A stretch of 64,000 nt of DNA. Source: Paenibacillus polymyxa (GTDB taxonomy: Bacteria > Bacillota > Bacilli > Paenibacillales > Paenibacillaceae). Shown here one piece after another: positions 34,470 to 43,899 of the stretch. A program made the translations under genes and the position numbers. The notes beneath the pieces were generated by a model. That model saw only the letters and a program-made list of their open reading frames with translations. It ran no database searches and was not told where the DNA came from. Position 1 is the first letter of the stretch, and every line of letters begins with the position of its first letter. The stretch spans positions 2,192,001 through 2,256,000 of the forward strand of contig NZ_CP015423.1 in NCBI RefSeq assembly GCF_001719045.1, read 5' to 3'.

Positions 34470-35145
34470 ATCCGTACTCCCCTCTTACCTGATCCCTTAC
34501 GATGTTGCCATTTTCAATGGCAATGACACGTTTACGCATGGAGTTCACGATGTCCTTATTGTGGGTCGCCATTACAATAGTCGTGCCCCGAAAATTAATT
34601 TCGTCCAGCAACTGCATGATCTCCCACGATGTTTCGGGGTCCAGATTTCCCGTAGGTTCATCGGCAATGATCACGGAAGGATTGTTCACGATCGCCCGTG
34701 CAATTGCTACACGCTGTTGCTCCCCACCGGAAAGCTGGGCAGGCTCACGATTCATTTTTGTTTTCAAGCCAACCAGTTCAAGCACTTCTGGTACCCGTTT
34801 GCGAATCAGCTTCTTGGGAGCTTCAATAACTTCCATAGCAAAAGCCACATTCTCATAAGCCGTCAAACGCGGCAAAAGCCGGAAATCCTGAAAAATGACT
34901 CCGATGTTACGACGAACGTAGGGAATTTTACGCTGCTTAAGCTTCCCAATATTAAAACCATTAACTGAAATTTGCCCCTTGGTAGGTACTTCTTCTCTAT
35001 AAATAAGCTTCATAAAAGTCGATTTCCCCGCTCCAGACGGGCCGACTACGTATACAAATTCATTACGGTCAATTCTGACCGATACTCCTTGAAGTGCGTG
35101 GGTTCCGTTAGTATAGGTCTTCCACACATCCTGCATTTCAATCAC
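34459..35145 (-). CDS. ftsE: FtsE, cell-division ATP-binding protein
   Basis: 228 residues, one ABC ATPase domain. Walker A GPSGAGKSTFMKLI (about 35-48), Q-loop FQDFRLLP, signature LSGGEQQRVAIARAI (about 138-152), Walker B VIIADEPTGNLD (about 158-169) and H-loop TIVMATHN. It powers FtsX. The start is GTG 35145 (MIEMQDVWKTY), matching the family N-terminus; ATG 35136 is a possible alternative. It is first in the ftsE-ftsX-M23 unit. Confidence 0.95.
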   Translation of the reverse strand: MIEMQDVWKTYTNGTHALQGVSVRIDRNEFVYVVGPSGAGKSTFMKLIYREEVPTKGQISVNGFNIGKLKQRKIPYVRRNIGVIFQDFRLLPRLTAYENVAFAMEVIEAPKKLIRKRVPEVLELVGLKTKMNREPAQLSGGEQQRVAIARAIVNNPSVIIADEPTGNLDPETSWEIMQLLDEINFRGTTIVMATHNKDIVNSMRKRVIAIENGNIVRDQVRGEYGYDF

Positions 35146-35368
35146 TCGATCACTTCCCGTTGCTTAATCATATTACGCATAACCTAATATCCATTCGACA
35201 TATTCCATGCATTTCCTTTAAAAACTTCTCTATTTCATCATACCGTTTATCATTGTAACAAATTTGTTACCTAAATAGTACCGAAAGTTTTCTGCTTTTG
35301 GCACATATATATGAATATTATGGCACACGAATCGCTATCAAGCTTATCAGACAGGAGACATCTGCATT

Positions 35369-36787
35369 ATGAAAAAAATTCATTTATCTGTCATTTGGAT
35401 ATGGTCTGGTGTTCTGGCGCTGGCCATGTTGTGGGGAGGACTTCATCTGTACGCCGACAGACAAACGCTGCCGGAGGGAGTGAGGGTCGGAGGAATGAAC
35501 GTAGGAAGCATGGATCACACAGCCGCTCTTCAGCTGGTGGATAAAAAATTGGATGCATTGAAGCAACGTCGACTGCTTCTGACGGACAGTGACAGCAGTG
35601 CACAGGATATAAAACTTACACTTGGGGAAGCAGGAATTCATTATAAAGCGGAGGCATTTCGGAATGCCGTGAAGGCACTCAGCTCGGAGCATCTATGGAC
35701 TCGTGTGCAGACACGTTTTAGCTTCGAAAAAGAATGGTCTATCATATCTTTCCGACAGGAGGAGATATTAAGGGCCCGATTCGGAGCCGATTGGGAGGAG
35801 CAACGATACGGCATGCCTATCAATGCTGTGCGTCAGATTGACGGGAATGATCAGGTTCGTTATATTCCAGGGCGCTCTGCCCGACGCCTAGATTGGCCCA
35901 GATTGGACGCTGCACTAGATAAGGCGCTGCCCAAGGATTTTACCGCTTCGGAAGAGCCCGTACGAGTGGAATTACCTTTCCGTCAGCTGGAACCGAAAAT
36001 TTCGGTGGACAGTCTACGGAACGAAGGGATTGAGCGCAAAATCGTACAGTTCTCCACCAGTCTCGGCAGTAGCTCGGAAGGACGCGTGTATAACGTTAAT
36101 TCAGCGGCAAGCACCGTTGATGGTCTAATTCTTAAGCCAGGCGACATATTCGACTACGGTCAATTGATCGCCAAGGCTGAGCGCACTCATGGCTTTCGTG
36201 AAGCTCCAGTGATCGTCAACGGTCAGTTGGAGTCCGGCATAGGCGGCGGGATTTGTCAGGTATCCAGCACGGTGTATAATGCAGCGCTGCGAGTCGGCTT
36301 GGACATTGTTGAGCGCCGCAACCATTCTTTGCCAGTCAGCTACCTCCCCAAAGGTCAGGATGCGACTTTTGCTACAGGGTCCATTAATTTTCGTTTTAGA
36401 AACAATACAGGCAAGCATTTACTGCTTCGTGCCGCTGTCCAAAACCGAACGCTTACTGTTAAATTTTTTGGTACATTTCCATCCAATGTTTCGTATGAAC
36501 TGGAATCCCATACGGTTCGCGTACTTCCCATACCGGAGAAGAGACTCCGTAATGACTCACTTTCCCCCGGCTTCTATCAAGTACTTCGGCAAGGCAAAGA
36601 AGGGTATGTGGTAGAAACATTCCGGGTAAAAAAGGTAGACGGAAAAACTGTAGATCGCACCCGAATCAGCCGCGATACGTATCGAGCGCAGCAACGCATT
36701 ATAGCTAGTTATGGCGGTGGCACATCGTCTGAGCCACAAACACGTGAACCCGAGAAATCTATTGTCGAGGACGGTATAAGCGAATAA
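35369..36787 (+). CDS. VanW family membrane-anchored protein with peptidoglycan-binding-like domain
   Basis: 472 residues. One N-terminal membrane helix (about 8-26) is followed by a region like the PG_binding_4 domain (about 45-225) and then the VanW domain (about 245-385), with FSTSLGSSSEGRVYNVNSAA, GGGICQVSSTVYNAAL and VERRNHSLPVSYLP. A G5-like or wall-associated tail ends in charged residues. VanW was named from vancomycin-resistance clusters, but its reaction is unknown, and isolated copies like this one are common in Bacillales without any resistance genes. It diverges from ftsE and ends at a shared bidirectional terminator. Confidence 0.85.
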   Translation: MKKIHLSVIWIWSGVLALAMLWGGLHLYADRQTLPEGVRVGGMNVGSMDHTAALQLVDKKLDALKQRRLLLTDSDSSAQDIKLTLGEAGIHYKAEAFRNAVKALSSEHLWTRVQTRFSFEKEWSIISFRQEEILRARFGADWEEQRYGMPINAVRQIDGNDQVRYIPGRSARRLDWPRLDAALDKALPKDFTASEEPVRVELPFRQLEPKISVDSLRNEGIERKIVQFSTSLGSSSEGRVYNVNSAASTVDGLILKPGDIFDYGQLIAKAERTHGFREAPVIVNGQLESGIGGGICQVSSTVYNAALRVGLDIVERRNHSLPVSYLPKGQDATFATGSINFRFRNNTGKHLLLRAAVQNRTLTVKFFGTFPSNVSYELESHTVRVLPIPEKRLRNDSLSPGFYQVLRQGKEGYVVETFRVKKVDGKTVDRTRISRDTYRAQQRIIASYGGGTSSEPQTREPEKSIVEDGISE

Positions 36788-36789
36788 AC

Positions 36790-36851
36790 AAAAAATCCCC
36801 CTTCCACTGTCGGCTGGACTTGTTCCAGGCAGAGTGAAAGGGGGATTTTAG
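36790..36851. terminator. Bidirectional terminator between the VanW and SLH genes
   Basis: AAAATCCCCCTT and AAGGGGGATTTT form a perfect 12-bp stem with a long loop that can fold further. A and T runs flank both sides of the convergent pair. Confidence 0.85.
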
Positions 36852-36858
36852 CTATAAA

Positions 36859-38022
36859 TTACTCGCTGCGTTTACCCAAAACAGAAATTTCTACAGGCTC
36901 ACTTTCGTTACCGTCTGCATCTTCAGCTTTGATTACCAGCCTAACCGTTGCTTTTTGAGCAAGCACACTGATACTAAATGTGCCATCATCTTTGGCTACT
37001 GCACTACCGATAGGCAGTTCGTTGGAATAGGCGGTTACTGTGGAACCTGCTTTAGCTGTCCCCGTAATTGTACCTTCTCCATCATACACATTGTTGACTT
37101 TCAGAGCTTCCGTAGTTGCTACTGCGTCAGTAGCTGTGTCTGTAGTGCTATCTGTAGTCGTATCCGTAGTTGTGTCTGTATCTGTGTTGGTATCTATTGT
37201 TGTAGAGTTGTCCGTAGTCGTGCTATCTGTGCTGGTACTTGTGCTGCTATCTCCTGTTTCGCTACCAGAAGTAGTTGACGTGTTACCATAAGTGGAATCT
37301 GTCACGTTGCTGTATGTGGAGTCCGTCACCGTTCCACCAGGAGTCGTCGTCAGATTATCGACAGAGCTCAGGTTGTAACCGGAAGCAGCGTCCAGAATAG
37401 CAATCGCCTCTGCACGAGTCAGCGACTTCAGTGGCTGGAATTTACCATCCGGATAACCGTTGATGATTTTTTGCTCCGCAGCTGCCGCTACACTTTTCTT
37501 CGCCCAAGACCCAATTTTGTCGGAGTCAATGAATTTAGTAACATCTGCTGCGTTACCCGCAGTCAGTCCAATAGCTTTGCCTACGATAGCCGCAGCCTCT
37601 TGACGTGTTACCTTACCATTTGGTTTGAGCTTGTTATCTGCATAGCCGCTTATGTAGCCTGCATTCACGGCACTTGTCAGCTCGTTGTATGCCCAGTGCG
37701 AAGCTGGAACATCTGTGAACGTTCTGCTTCCATTACCGTTTACTTTCACACCACCCGCATATGTTACGTCTGTCACTGCTGGAGTTTCCTGTGTGAACGT
37801 TCCCAAGCTGCGATTCAGAAGAACAATAAATTCTGCACGTGTGATTGCCGCATCTGGTTTTACCGCCCCGTCCAATTGCCCTGTGGCTGACCAGCGTTGC
37901 ACCTGATCTCCTGCCCAATGTCCACTTGTAGTTTGGGGAGCAGCTGCCGCTGCACTGAATGCGCTAAGAATAAGACCTGTACTCAATACACCTGTAACTG
38001 TGTTTCTTAACTTTTTTCCCAT
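36859..38022 (-). CDS. S-layer homology (SLH) domain surface protein
   Basis: 387 residues. Signal peptide to about residue 28 (LSTGLILSAFSAAAAA). Three SLH domains, about 33-85, 95-150 and 155-210 (GHWAGDQVQRWSATG, SHWAYNELTSAVNAGYISGYADNKLKPNGKVTRQEAA read in parts, KIGSWAKKSVAAAAEQKIINGYPDG), bind pyruvylated wall polymers. A linker of about 80 residues made almost only of S, T, D and N follows, then a compact Ig-like domain of about 75 residues (GTITGTAKAGSTVTAYSN). The start is ATG 38022, with AGAGGAGG nine bases upstream. The upstream ORF codons lack a signal. It is probably a surface adhesin or structural protein. Confidence 0.88.
   Translation of the reverse strand: MGKKLRNTVTGVLSTGLILSAFSAAAAAPQTTSGHWAGDQVQRWSATGQLDGAVKPDAAITRAEFIVLLNRSLGTFTQETPAVTDVTYAGGVKVNGNGSRTFTDVPASHWAYNELTSAVNAGYISGYADNKLKPNGKVTRQEAAAIVGKAIGLTAGNAADVTKFIDSDKIGSWAKKSVAAAAEQKIINGYPDGKFQPLKSLTRAEAIAILDAASGYNLSSVDNLTTTPGGTVTDSTYSNVTDSTYGNTSTTSGSETGDSSTSTSTDSTTTDNSTTIDTNTDTDTTTDTTTDSTTDTATDAVATTEALKVNNVYDGEGTITGTAKAGSTVTAYSNELPIGSAVAKDDGTFSISVLAQKATVRLVIKAEDADGNESEPVEISVLGKRSE
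37100..37340. repeat. Low-complexity S/T/D-coding repeat inside the SLH gene
   Basis: Short, imperfect direct repeats of a GTAGT-T/C-GT type unit encode DSTTD-like residues, and two copies of a TDSTY segment lie side by side. Such tracts often change length between strains. Confidence 0.6.
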
Positions 38023-38287
38023 GCTATAAATTCCTCCTCTGATTGGATTCATCATTCTTTTTTAAACACTTTACCAGAAATCAAACCCAAATAACCCCCA
38101 AATTAAAAAAATCGTCCCATATAACCATACCCCCACCTAATGTAGGATAAATAAGAAACGGGACTTAATACCTAGTTATTCACTTGGATATGTATATTTA
38201 GACAGGCTAAGGTATACTGAATGAATACTCGGTCATATGCTGGAACACCGCAATGAGGTCACAAAACCCTAGGAAAGAGGTCTTCTT

Positions 38288-39076
38288 ATGGCTCTTATTC
38301 AATGTCAGTTTTATTCGGAAGTTCTAGGTCTGAGCACATCCATGAATGTTATTCTTCCTCAGGCAACCCGTTCGCAAATCGGACTAGAGGGCAAGCAAGG
38401 AACCGGGCCACATCCGACGCTATATTTGCTGCATGGCCTGTCGGACGATGATTCAACCTGGTTGCGTCGAACCTCCATTGAACGCTATGTCGCCTCATTG
38501 GGCCTAGCTGTCGTCATGCCCCAGGTACATCGGAGTTTCTATACGAATATGGAGCAAGGAGCGGCTTATTGGACCTTTATCAGTGAAGAATTGCCGTCTT
38601 TGGCACGTTCATTCTTTCCTCTGTCCGACAAGCGTGAAGACAATTTTGTAGCCGGGCTTTCTATGGGTGGATATGGTGCTTTTAAATTGGCACTCCAGCA
38701 TCCAGAGCGTTTTGCAGCCGCTGCGAGCCTTTCGGGAGTCATGGATTTACACGCATCACGCACCGATCCTATGCAAAATGCGATGAGTCCAGCGGAGTGG
38801 CTTAACATTTTTGGTCCAGATGAAATACGTGGAACGGATCACGACTTGCTGGAACTGTTACAACGTCATGCTGCCTTGGGGACCTCGCTTCCCCGGCTTT
38901 ACCAATGCTGCGGCACGGAGGATTTCCTATATAAGGGAAATCAGGCTTTCCGTGAAACATGTAATACTACCGGAGTTCCGCTGACCTACGAAGAAGGTCC
39001 TGGGGCTCATGAATGGGGATACTGGGACGCGAAAATTCAGGATGTACTGGCGTGGCTACCACTCAAAGAGCACTAA
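38288..39076 (+). CDS. Alpha/beta-hydrolase esterase (tributyrin esterase / S-formylglutathione hydrolase-like)
   Basis: 262 residues, cytoplasmic. The opening [20 protein letters not shown] is typical of EstA/FrmB-like esterases. The nucleophile is Ser in [10 protein letters not shown] (about residue 125). The oxyanion region is [19 protein letters not shown], and the acid and base are likely Asp near CCGTEDFLY and His in [16 protein letters not shown] lies eight bases before the ATG. It is a single gene closed by a strong terminator. The natural substrate is unknown; acyl esters or S-formylglutathione are possible. Confidence 0.85.
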   Translation: MALIQCQFYSEVLGLSTSMNVILPQATRSQIGLEGKQGTGPHPTLYLLHGLSDDDSTWLRRTSIERYVASLGLAVVMPQVHRSFYTNMEQGAAYWTFISEELPSLARSFFPLSDKREDNFVAGLSMGGYGAFKLALQHPERFAAAASLSGVMDLHASRTDPMQNAMSPAEWLNIFGPDEIRGTDHDLLELLQRHAALGTSLPRLYQCCGTEDFLYKGNQAFRETCNTTGVPLTYEEGPGAHEWGYWDAKIQDVLAWLPLKEH

Positions 39077-39089
39077 ACAGGTTAAAAAA

Positions 39090-39145
39090 TCCCCGCAGCT
39101 TCCCTCATCGCACCATGGCGAAGGGATAGGCTCGGGGATTTTTTT
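39090..39145. terminator. Terminator between the esterase gene and the glycan operon
   Basis: AAAATCCCCG and CGGGGATTTT enclose a 36-base loop, with A and T runs on both strands, so it can serve both converging units. Confidence 0.8.
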
Positions 39146-39150
39146 GCACA

Positions 39151-40785
39151 TTACGGATTTGTCGTGGTCTCCGTCGAGGGAGAGGCTTTAGTTAGTGACT
39201 TGGGTAGCACCTTGTACAAGCGCCACTCACCGTTAAACTCACGTTCAAGCTGGACCCAAGGAGCGCCTTTTTCATATAAATTCGGGTATACCATATTGAT
39301 TTTACTCAGTGGCATGCCTGACATGATCTTAGGTACAAGGATATAATCCACATGGTTATCCTGCGGATAACTTAATGCCTTATTGAACGAATAATCACTG
39401 GTGATCAGGAAGCGTTTGGGATATTGGCTGTAGACAATCATGGTGTAGGCTGAAGCCGAATCGGTCATAATGGTAGACTTCGGCAGATGCTCATCCAACC
39501 AGACGGCAATCTTACGATCTGACTCCTGTCTCACATAGTTCACATTACCCGTTCGTGTGAGAAAGCTGTTCTCATCCGGTGCAATATCCGGGCGAGTCAA
39601 CGCATAGGAAAGTAATCCAGCGGTAAGCAGCAGACTGACCGACACCAGACCAAAGGCTGCCCTCCGCCATCGTCCCTGAAGCTGGCTCAGCTCATAAGGC
39701 AACCAAGCTACAGTAATTGGGAACACGTACATAAAATAACGAAACCACCCATACGAAGATTGCTTCATCATAAGTAAAAACTGCAACCCCGGCACTGACA
39801 GGAACAGCAGCAAAATAATCAGTGTTCCCCATCGGAACAAGCGTCCACTCAACAGACGAATGAACAGAATAGCAAACAACGGTACCGAATACCAGAGTGT
39901 TTTGGAAGCAATAAATTTCAAGGCCACCAGCGGATTGGAGAAAATCTCTACAAACTTATCATCATTCAGCAGCTCTGCCGATTGAGCTGTGTTCGAATAC
40001 TCCGAATTCAGGAAGTAAAAAGCATTCCCCATAATGAGATAGTTGAAGAAAATCCACAACAGCCCGGAAAAGACCACGGGGAGCAGAAGCAGTAACCAAG
40101 TTGCCTCGACCTTGTGCAGTTTTTCTCGCAAGGCCAGCTCACGTCTGCCTATGTTTCGATGTAGAAACATGATCGCCAATACCACTCCACCCGCCATTGC
40201 CACGCCCAGAGGAACCGCTTCATAGCGAGTCCAGAACGCCATGGCAAGCGCTAATCCAGAAACAATCAGGCTTGCCGTCATGCGATCCTTGAGCCACAAT
40301 GCAAACTCAATCACCGTCATCATAATGAAATATATGTATAGCGAATCGCTCAGCCCATTGGCACCAAACAGTAAAATAAACGGATTCAGTGCATACAGCA
40401 GTGCCAGCATGATGCTCATCCCTGAGCTAAGCCCTGTTCTGACCCCAGCCCGATACAGCAGCATAGCGGTCAAAGCGGCAAAGGTAGCACTAAGAATGAC
40501 AGCAGCCAATCCATAGGTAGCTAATGCCGGAAAGATTGGATACAGCAGTAGAATCACCATTTCCAGAAGACTAGGTAGTGGATTCCAGATAAATCCGATT
40601 GCGCCCAGATGCGGGTCACGGCTGTACAACACATAAAATGCATTAGCTACGCGACTGAGCGCGTCTGTGTGCATATATCCCAGAACATAGCTGAAATAGA
40701 TGCCCGCAGACAACTCCAATGCAAGTATAAATACAAACAGACCTATAGCCATCCATCTGCTTGCAGACCATTTGCGAAAGGACAT
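39151..40785 (-). CDS. GT-C-type membrane glycosyltransferase, copy 2
   Basis: 544 residues with about ten to twelve membrane helices. The first external loop carries GYMHTDALSRVANAFYVLYSRDPHLGAIGF, where the acidic residues occupy the place of the GT-C catalytic site (PMT/ArnT-like enzymes using polyprenyl-phosphate sugars). A hydrophilic C-terminal domain of about 120 residues (LDEHLPKSTIMTDSASAYTMIVYSQYP, read in parts) follows. It is a clear paralogue of the gene at 40889-42490, roughly 60% alike by eye in the N-terminal half. It is the last gene of the operon. The acceptor is unknown: protein, wall polymer or exopolysaccharide. Confidence 0.78.
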   Translation of the reverse strand: MSFRKWSASRWMAIGLFVFILALELSAGIYFSYVLGYMHTDALSRVANAFYVLYSRDPHLGAIGFIWNPLPSLLEMVILLLYPIFPALATYGLAAVILSATFAALTAMLLYRAGVRTGLSSGMSIMLALLYALNPFILLFGANGLSDSLYIYFIMMTVIEFALWLKDRMTASLIVSGLALAMAFWTRYEAVPLGVAMAGGVVLAIMFLHRNIGRRELALREKLHKVEATWLLLLLPVVFSGLLWIFFNYLIMGNAFYFLNSEYSNTAQSAELLNDDKFVEIFSNPLVALKFIASKTLWYSVPLFAILFIRLLSGRLFRWGTLIILLLFLSVPGLQFLLMMKQSSYGWFRYFMYVFPITVAWLPYELSQLQGRWRRAAFGLVSVSLLLTAGLLSYALTRPDIAPDENSFLTRTGNVNYVRQESDRKIAVWLDEHLPKSTIMTDSASAYTMIVYSQYPKRFLITSDYSFNKALSYPQDNHVDYILVPKIMSGMPLSKINMVYPNLYEKGAPWVQLEREFNGEWRLYKVLPKSLTKASPSTETTTNP

Positions 40786-40888
40786 TCCTCTCGTTCCCCC
40801 TCAAACTTCTTGCGGTGATACAGCTGTAGCCCACTCACACCCTACAGCTGTATTCTTCCCTCCGCTACGATGCACTAAAATATAATAA

Positions 40889-42490
40889 TTATTTCGATTC
40901 TTCATGCTCTATTTTGTACAGTCGCCACTGCCCGTCAAAGTCATGTACCAGTGAGGCCCACGACGCTCCCTTTTCGAACAAATCAGGATAGTTCCGATTT
41001 ACCTGATCCAGCGGTACCCCATCCACCAAGCGCGTGACCAAGACATAATCCACCTTGGAAGCAGGCAGATCCATTAAAGATTCCCCAAAATCAAAATCAC
41101 TCGTAATCATAAACTTCTTCGGGATTTTGCTGCTCAAAATGATCGGATAGGCGGCATAAGAATCTGTCAAAATGAGAGATGAACCATAATGCTCATCCAG
41201 CCACGGCGCTATTTTCCGCTCAATAATTTGACGTTCGTAGCTTTCATTACCACTATGCGTCAAATAGCTGTGTTCATCTGCTGCAATCGCGGGGTTCGTC
41301 AGTGCGTAGGATAACAAGCCTGCTGTTACCAACATTCCTGCTGTTACCAGAGAGATTCCGATCCCCCTCATTTTCCCCTTCAATAAACTTAGCTCATACG
41401 GCAACCAGGCAACCGTAATCGGGAACACATACATAAAATATCGGAACCACCCAAAAGAAGAGTGCTTGAGCATCAGCAAAAGCTGAAGTCCAGGCACCGA
41501 TAAAAAGATTGCTAATAGCGTAAGCGTGCTCCAACTCAACAGACGTTTGTCCAACAAACGTATGAGCAAAATGGCAATCAACGGAGCAGCATACCATAAG
41601 GTTCGTTGCCCGATAAACTTTAGCATCAGCACAGGGTGGGCAAACATGGCCACAAAGCGTTGATCCTCTAACAAAGCCGCTGATTGTGTGGAATTGGAAT
41701 ATTGCGAGCGTAAAAAGTAAAGCGGATCGCCCATGATAATCCAGTTAAAAAAGAGCCACAGCAGACCGGAAAAAACAAGTGGCAACAACAATAGAAGCCA
41801 TGTCGCTTCCACCTTGTACAGGCGCTCTTTTAAAGACAATTCCGTTCTAAACATCTCTCTGTTTGTACGCCACCTATGCAGAAAAAAGATCGTCAGCAAT
41901 ACACCCAAAGCCATCGCAACGCCAAGCGGAACCGCTTCATAGCGTACCCAAAAAGCCAGTGCAAGCGCAAAACCGGATACGATCAAATTCGCCGCCTTGC
42001 GATCCTTCAACCACATACAAAATCGACTCACTGTCAACAGGATGAAAAAGATATATGGCGAGTCACTTAAGCCGTTGAAGCCAAACAGAAACATAAATGG
42101 ATTCAGTGAAAATAATAGCGCAATCAGCAAGCTGGTTGCACCGTGAAGCCCCAACTGTTTGCCCGTCGCATACAATAATGCCGCGCTCGCCCCTGCAAAC
42201 AGGCTGCTCACAATCACTGCAGCCAGCCCGTGGGAAGCGAGTACTGGAAATAAAGGATAAAACAACAGCACAATCAGTTCCATCAAACTGGGCAGGGGAT
42301 TCCATACAAACCCGATAGCACCCAAGTGTGGGTCACGACTGTATAGCACATAAAATGCGTTAGCCACTCGACTGAGCGCATCGGTATGCATATAACCAAG
42401 ATACCATGCAAAATACACACCCACGGCCAGTTCAAGAGCAGTAATACAAGCAAACAATGATAGAAATTTTCCGTGTTTTCTTAAAATCAT
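40889..42490 (-). CDS. GT-C-type membrane glycosyltransferase, copy 1
   Basis: 533 residues, paralogous along its whole length to the downstream copy. It has the same first loop (YMHTDALSRVANAFYVLYSR), the motif FNGLSDSPYIFFILL and a conserved RYEAVPLGVAMALG segment. The C-terminal soluble domain contains SLILTDSYAAYPIILSSK. The start overlaps the stop of the gtrA-like gene by four bases (ATGA), so translation is coupled. Two adjacent copies suggest that two different sugars, or two steps on one acceptor, are handled. Confidence 0.78.
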   Translation of the reverse strand: MILRKHGKFLSLFACITALELAVGVYFAWYLGYMHTDALSRVANAFYVLYSRDPHLGAIGFVWNPLPSLMELIVLLFYPLFPVLASHGLAAVIVSSLFAGASAALLYATGKQLGLHGATSLLIALLFSLNPFMFLFGFNGLSDSPYIFFILLTVSRFCMWLKDRKAANLIVSGFALALAFWVRYEAVPLGVAMALGVLLTIFFLHRWRTNREMFRTELSLKERLYKVEATWLLLLLPLVFSGLLWLFFNWIIMGDPLYFLRSQYSNSTQSAALLEDQRFVAMFAHPVLMLKFIGQRTLWYAAPLIAILLIRLLDKRLLSWSTLTLLAIFLSVPGLQLLLMLKHSSFGWFRYFMYVFPITVAWLPYELSLLKGKMRGIGISLVTAGMLVTAGLLSYALTNPAIAADEHSYLTHSGNESYERQIIERKIAPWLDEHYGSSLILTDSYAAYPIILSSKIPKKFMITSDFDFGESLMDLPASKVDYVLVTRLVDGVPLDQVNRNYPDLFEKGASWASLVHDFDGQWRLYKIEHEESK

Positions 42491-42906
42491 GAAACCTCTT
42501 TCTGACGCTGTTGCGGAACGGAGAAGATCCAGTAGCGGTTCCAGAAATAATTATGAACAGGCACGATGATGGTAGTTAGTACTTCACCGATCAGATACGA
42601 CCAACCGATCCAGTGAATGGTCACGTACATCAGAGCGGCATTTAAGAGCAAGCCACAGGTACAGACCAATAAATATTTAAGAAACTGGGTGCGGCTTCTC
42701 TCGCCGGTAGGCTCGAACGTCCAGTTTCGGTTCAGCACATACGAAACGAGCAATGTAACTACGAATCCGATTGTAGTAGCCATTACTGCTGGTACCGTAA
42801 ACAGCTCCACCAGTAGCACAAGCACACCCACATGGATACCTGTACCCAGCAATCCCACAATACCGTATTTAATGATTGGATACTTTAGATATGAACGTCT
42901 GATCAT
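42487..42906 (-). CDS. GtrA-like four-helix membrane protein
   Basis: 139 residues with four membrane helices, the standard GtrA size. Family marks are IKYGIVGLLGTGIHVGVL at the start, VSYVLNRNWTF in the middle and NYFWNRYWIF at the end. GtrA-type proteins are thought to help polyprenyl-phosphate sugars cross the membrane, working with a GtrB-like transferase, here the gene just upstream. The start is ATG 42906; it overlaps the end of the GT2 gene by 38 bases. Confidence 0.88.
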   Translation of the reverse strand: MIRRSYLKYPIIKYGIVGLLGTGIHVGVLVLLVELFTVPAVMATTIGFVVTLLVSYVLNRNWTFEPTGERSRTQFLKYLLVCTCGLLLNAALMYVTIHWIGWSYLIGEVLTTIIVPVHNYFWNRYWIFSVPQQRQKEVS

Positions 42907-43876
42907 GTTGATTAAACTCCCTGTCCACCCACAATCGGTCAGCATTCGCCCGTTTATCTGCTATCAGATAGCGAGGCCTAGCTTTAACTTCGTGATATAT
43001 GGCGGCAATATATTCTCCTACCACTCCAATCGACAGCATGAGTACACTGCCAATTATCAAGAGCAGCAAAATCACAGTGGTAAAACCGGTCACAGCGTCA
43101 CCCGTTAATTTGCGCATTAAGGTCTGAATCCCCAATACGACTGAAATCAGCATAAAAATGAGGCCCATCAGACTTACTACCCGCAACGGTACTGTCGAGA
43201 ATGAAACGATCGCTTCTGCTGCTAGTCGAATCAGCCCTAACGGACTCCAGCGGCTTGGCCCCTCTTCGCGTGGAGCCACCCGGAATGAAATCTGGGTTTT
43301 GCGGAAACCTAGCCAGGCTGTCATCCCGCGGAAAAACGGCATCCGCTCTGGCATCGCCATCCAGGCATCCACCACTCGTCGATCCAGTAGCTTATAATCG
43401 GAAGCATCCTTGAGATTAAAGCCTGTCAAGCGGTTCAGGGTCGCGTAGAACAATGAAGCACCGAGCTTTTTGCCCACCGACTCTTCTCCCCGAAATTCTT
43501 TCACACATTCGACCAAATCATAACCTTCATTTTGCCATAAACGTACCATTTCTCCAATCATTTCAGGAGGATGCTGCAAATCACCGTCCATGACAATAAT
43601 CGCATCGCCAGAGGCATTTTCCAGACCTGCGCACAACGCCAGCTCCTTACCGAAATTCCGACTCAGCCGGAGCGCGAGCAAAGAGGGCATACGACGGGAC
43701 AATTCGGACAGCTTAAGCCACGTATCGTCTTTGGAACCATCATCTACTATGATGAGCTCATAGCGTGAGGTGACAACAGACAATACCCCATCAATTACCT
43801 TAAGTGAACGCTCGAGATGCGAGCTTTCATTGTACATGGGAATGACGACGGATAAAAAAGGTGTTTTTGTCTCCAT
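42869..43876 (-). CDS. GT2 polyprenyl-phosphate sugar transferase (GtrB/DPM1-like)
   Basis: 335 residues. A GT2 domain (about 1-225) has LSVVIPMYNES, LIIVDDGSKDDT and VMDGDLQHPPEMI with the metal-binding D-x-D-like DGD. Two membrane helices follow (about 228-255 and 265-295, VVSLMGLIFMLISVVLG). It should load a sugar from a nucleotide donor onto undecaprenyl phosphate, feeding GtrA and the GT-C transferases. The start is ATG 43876, with AAGGAG six bases upstream. It is the third gene of the operon. Confidence 0.88.
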   Translation of the reverse strand: METKTPFLSVVIPMYNESSHLERSLKVIDGVLSVVTSRYELIIVDDGSKDDTWLKLSELSRRMPSLLALRLSRNFGKELALCAGLENASGDAIIVMDGDLQHPPEMIGEMVRLWQNEGYDLVECVKEFRGEESVGKKLGASLFYATLNRLTGFNLKDASDYKLLDRRVVDAWMAMPERMPFFRGMTAWLGFRKTQISFRVAPREEGPSRWSPLGLIRLAAEAIVSFSTVPLRVVSLMGLIFMLISVVLGIQTLMRKLTGDAVTGFTTVILLLLIIGSVLMLSIGVVGEYIAAIYHEVKARPRYLIADKRANADRLWVDREFNQHDQTFISKVSNH

Positions 43877-43899
43877 TCTTGCTCCTTCTTTCTTCATAT

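Noticed and set aside
35369..36787. VanW gene as a glycopeptide resistance marker
   Set aside because: No vanHAX or vanRS genes nearby; lone VanW proteins are common in Bacillales and do not indicate resistance.
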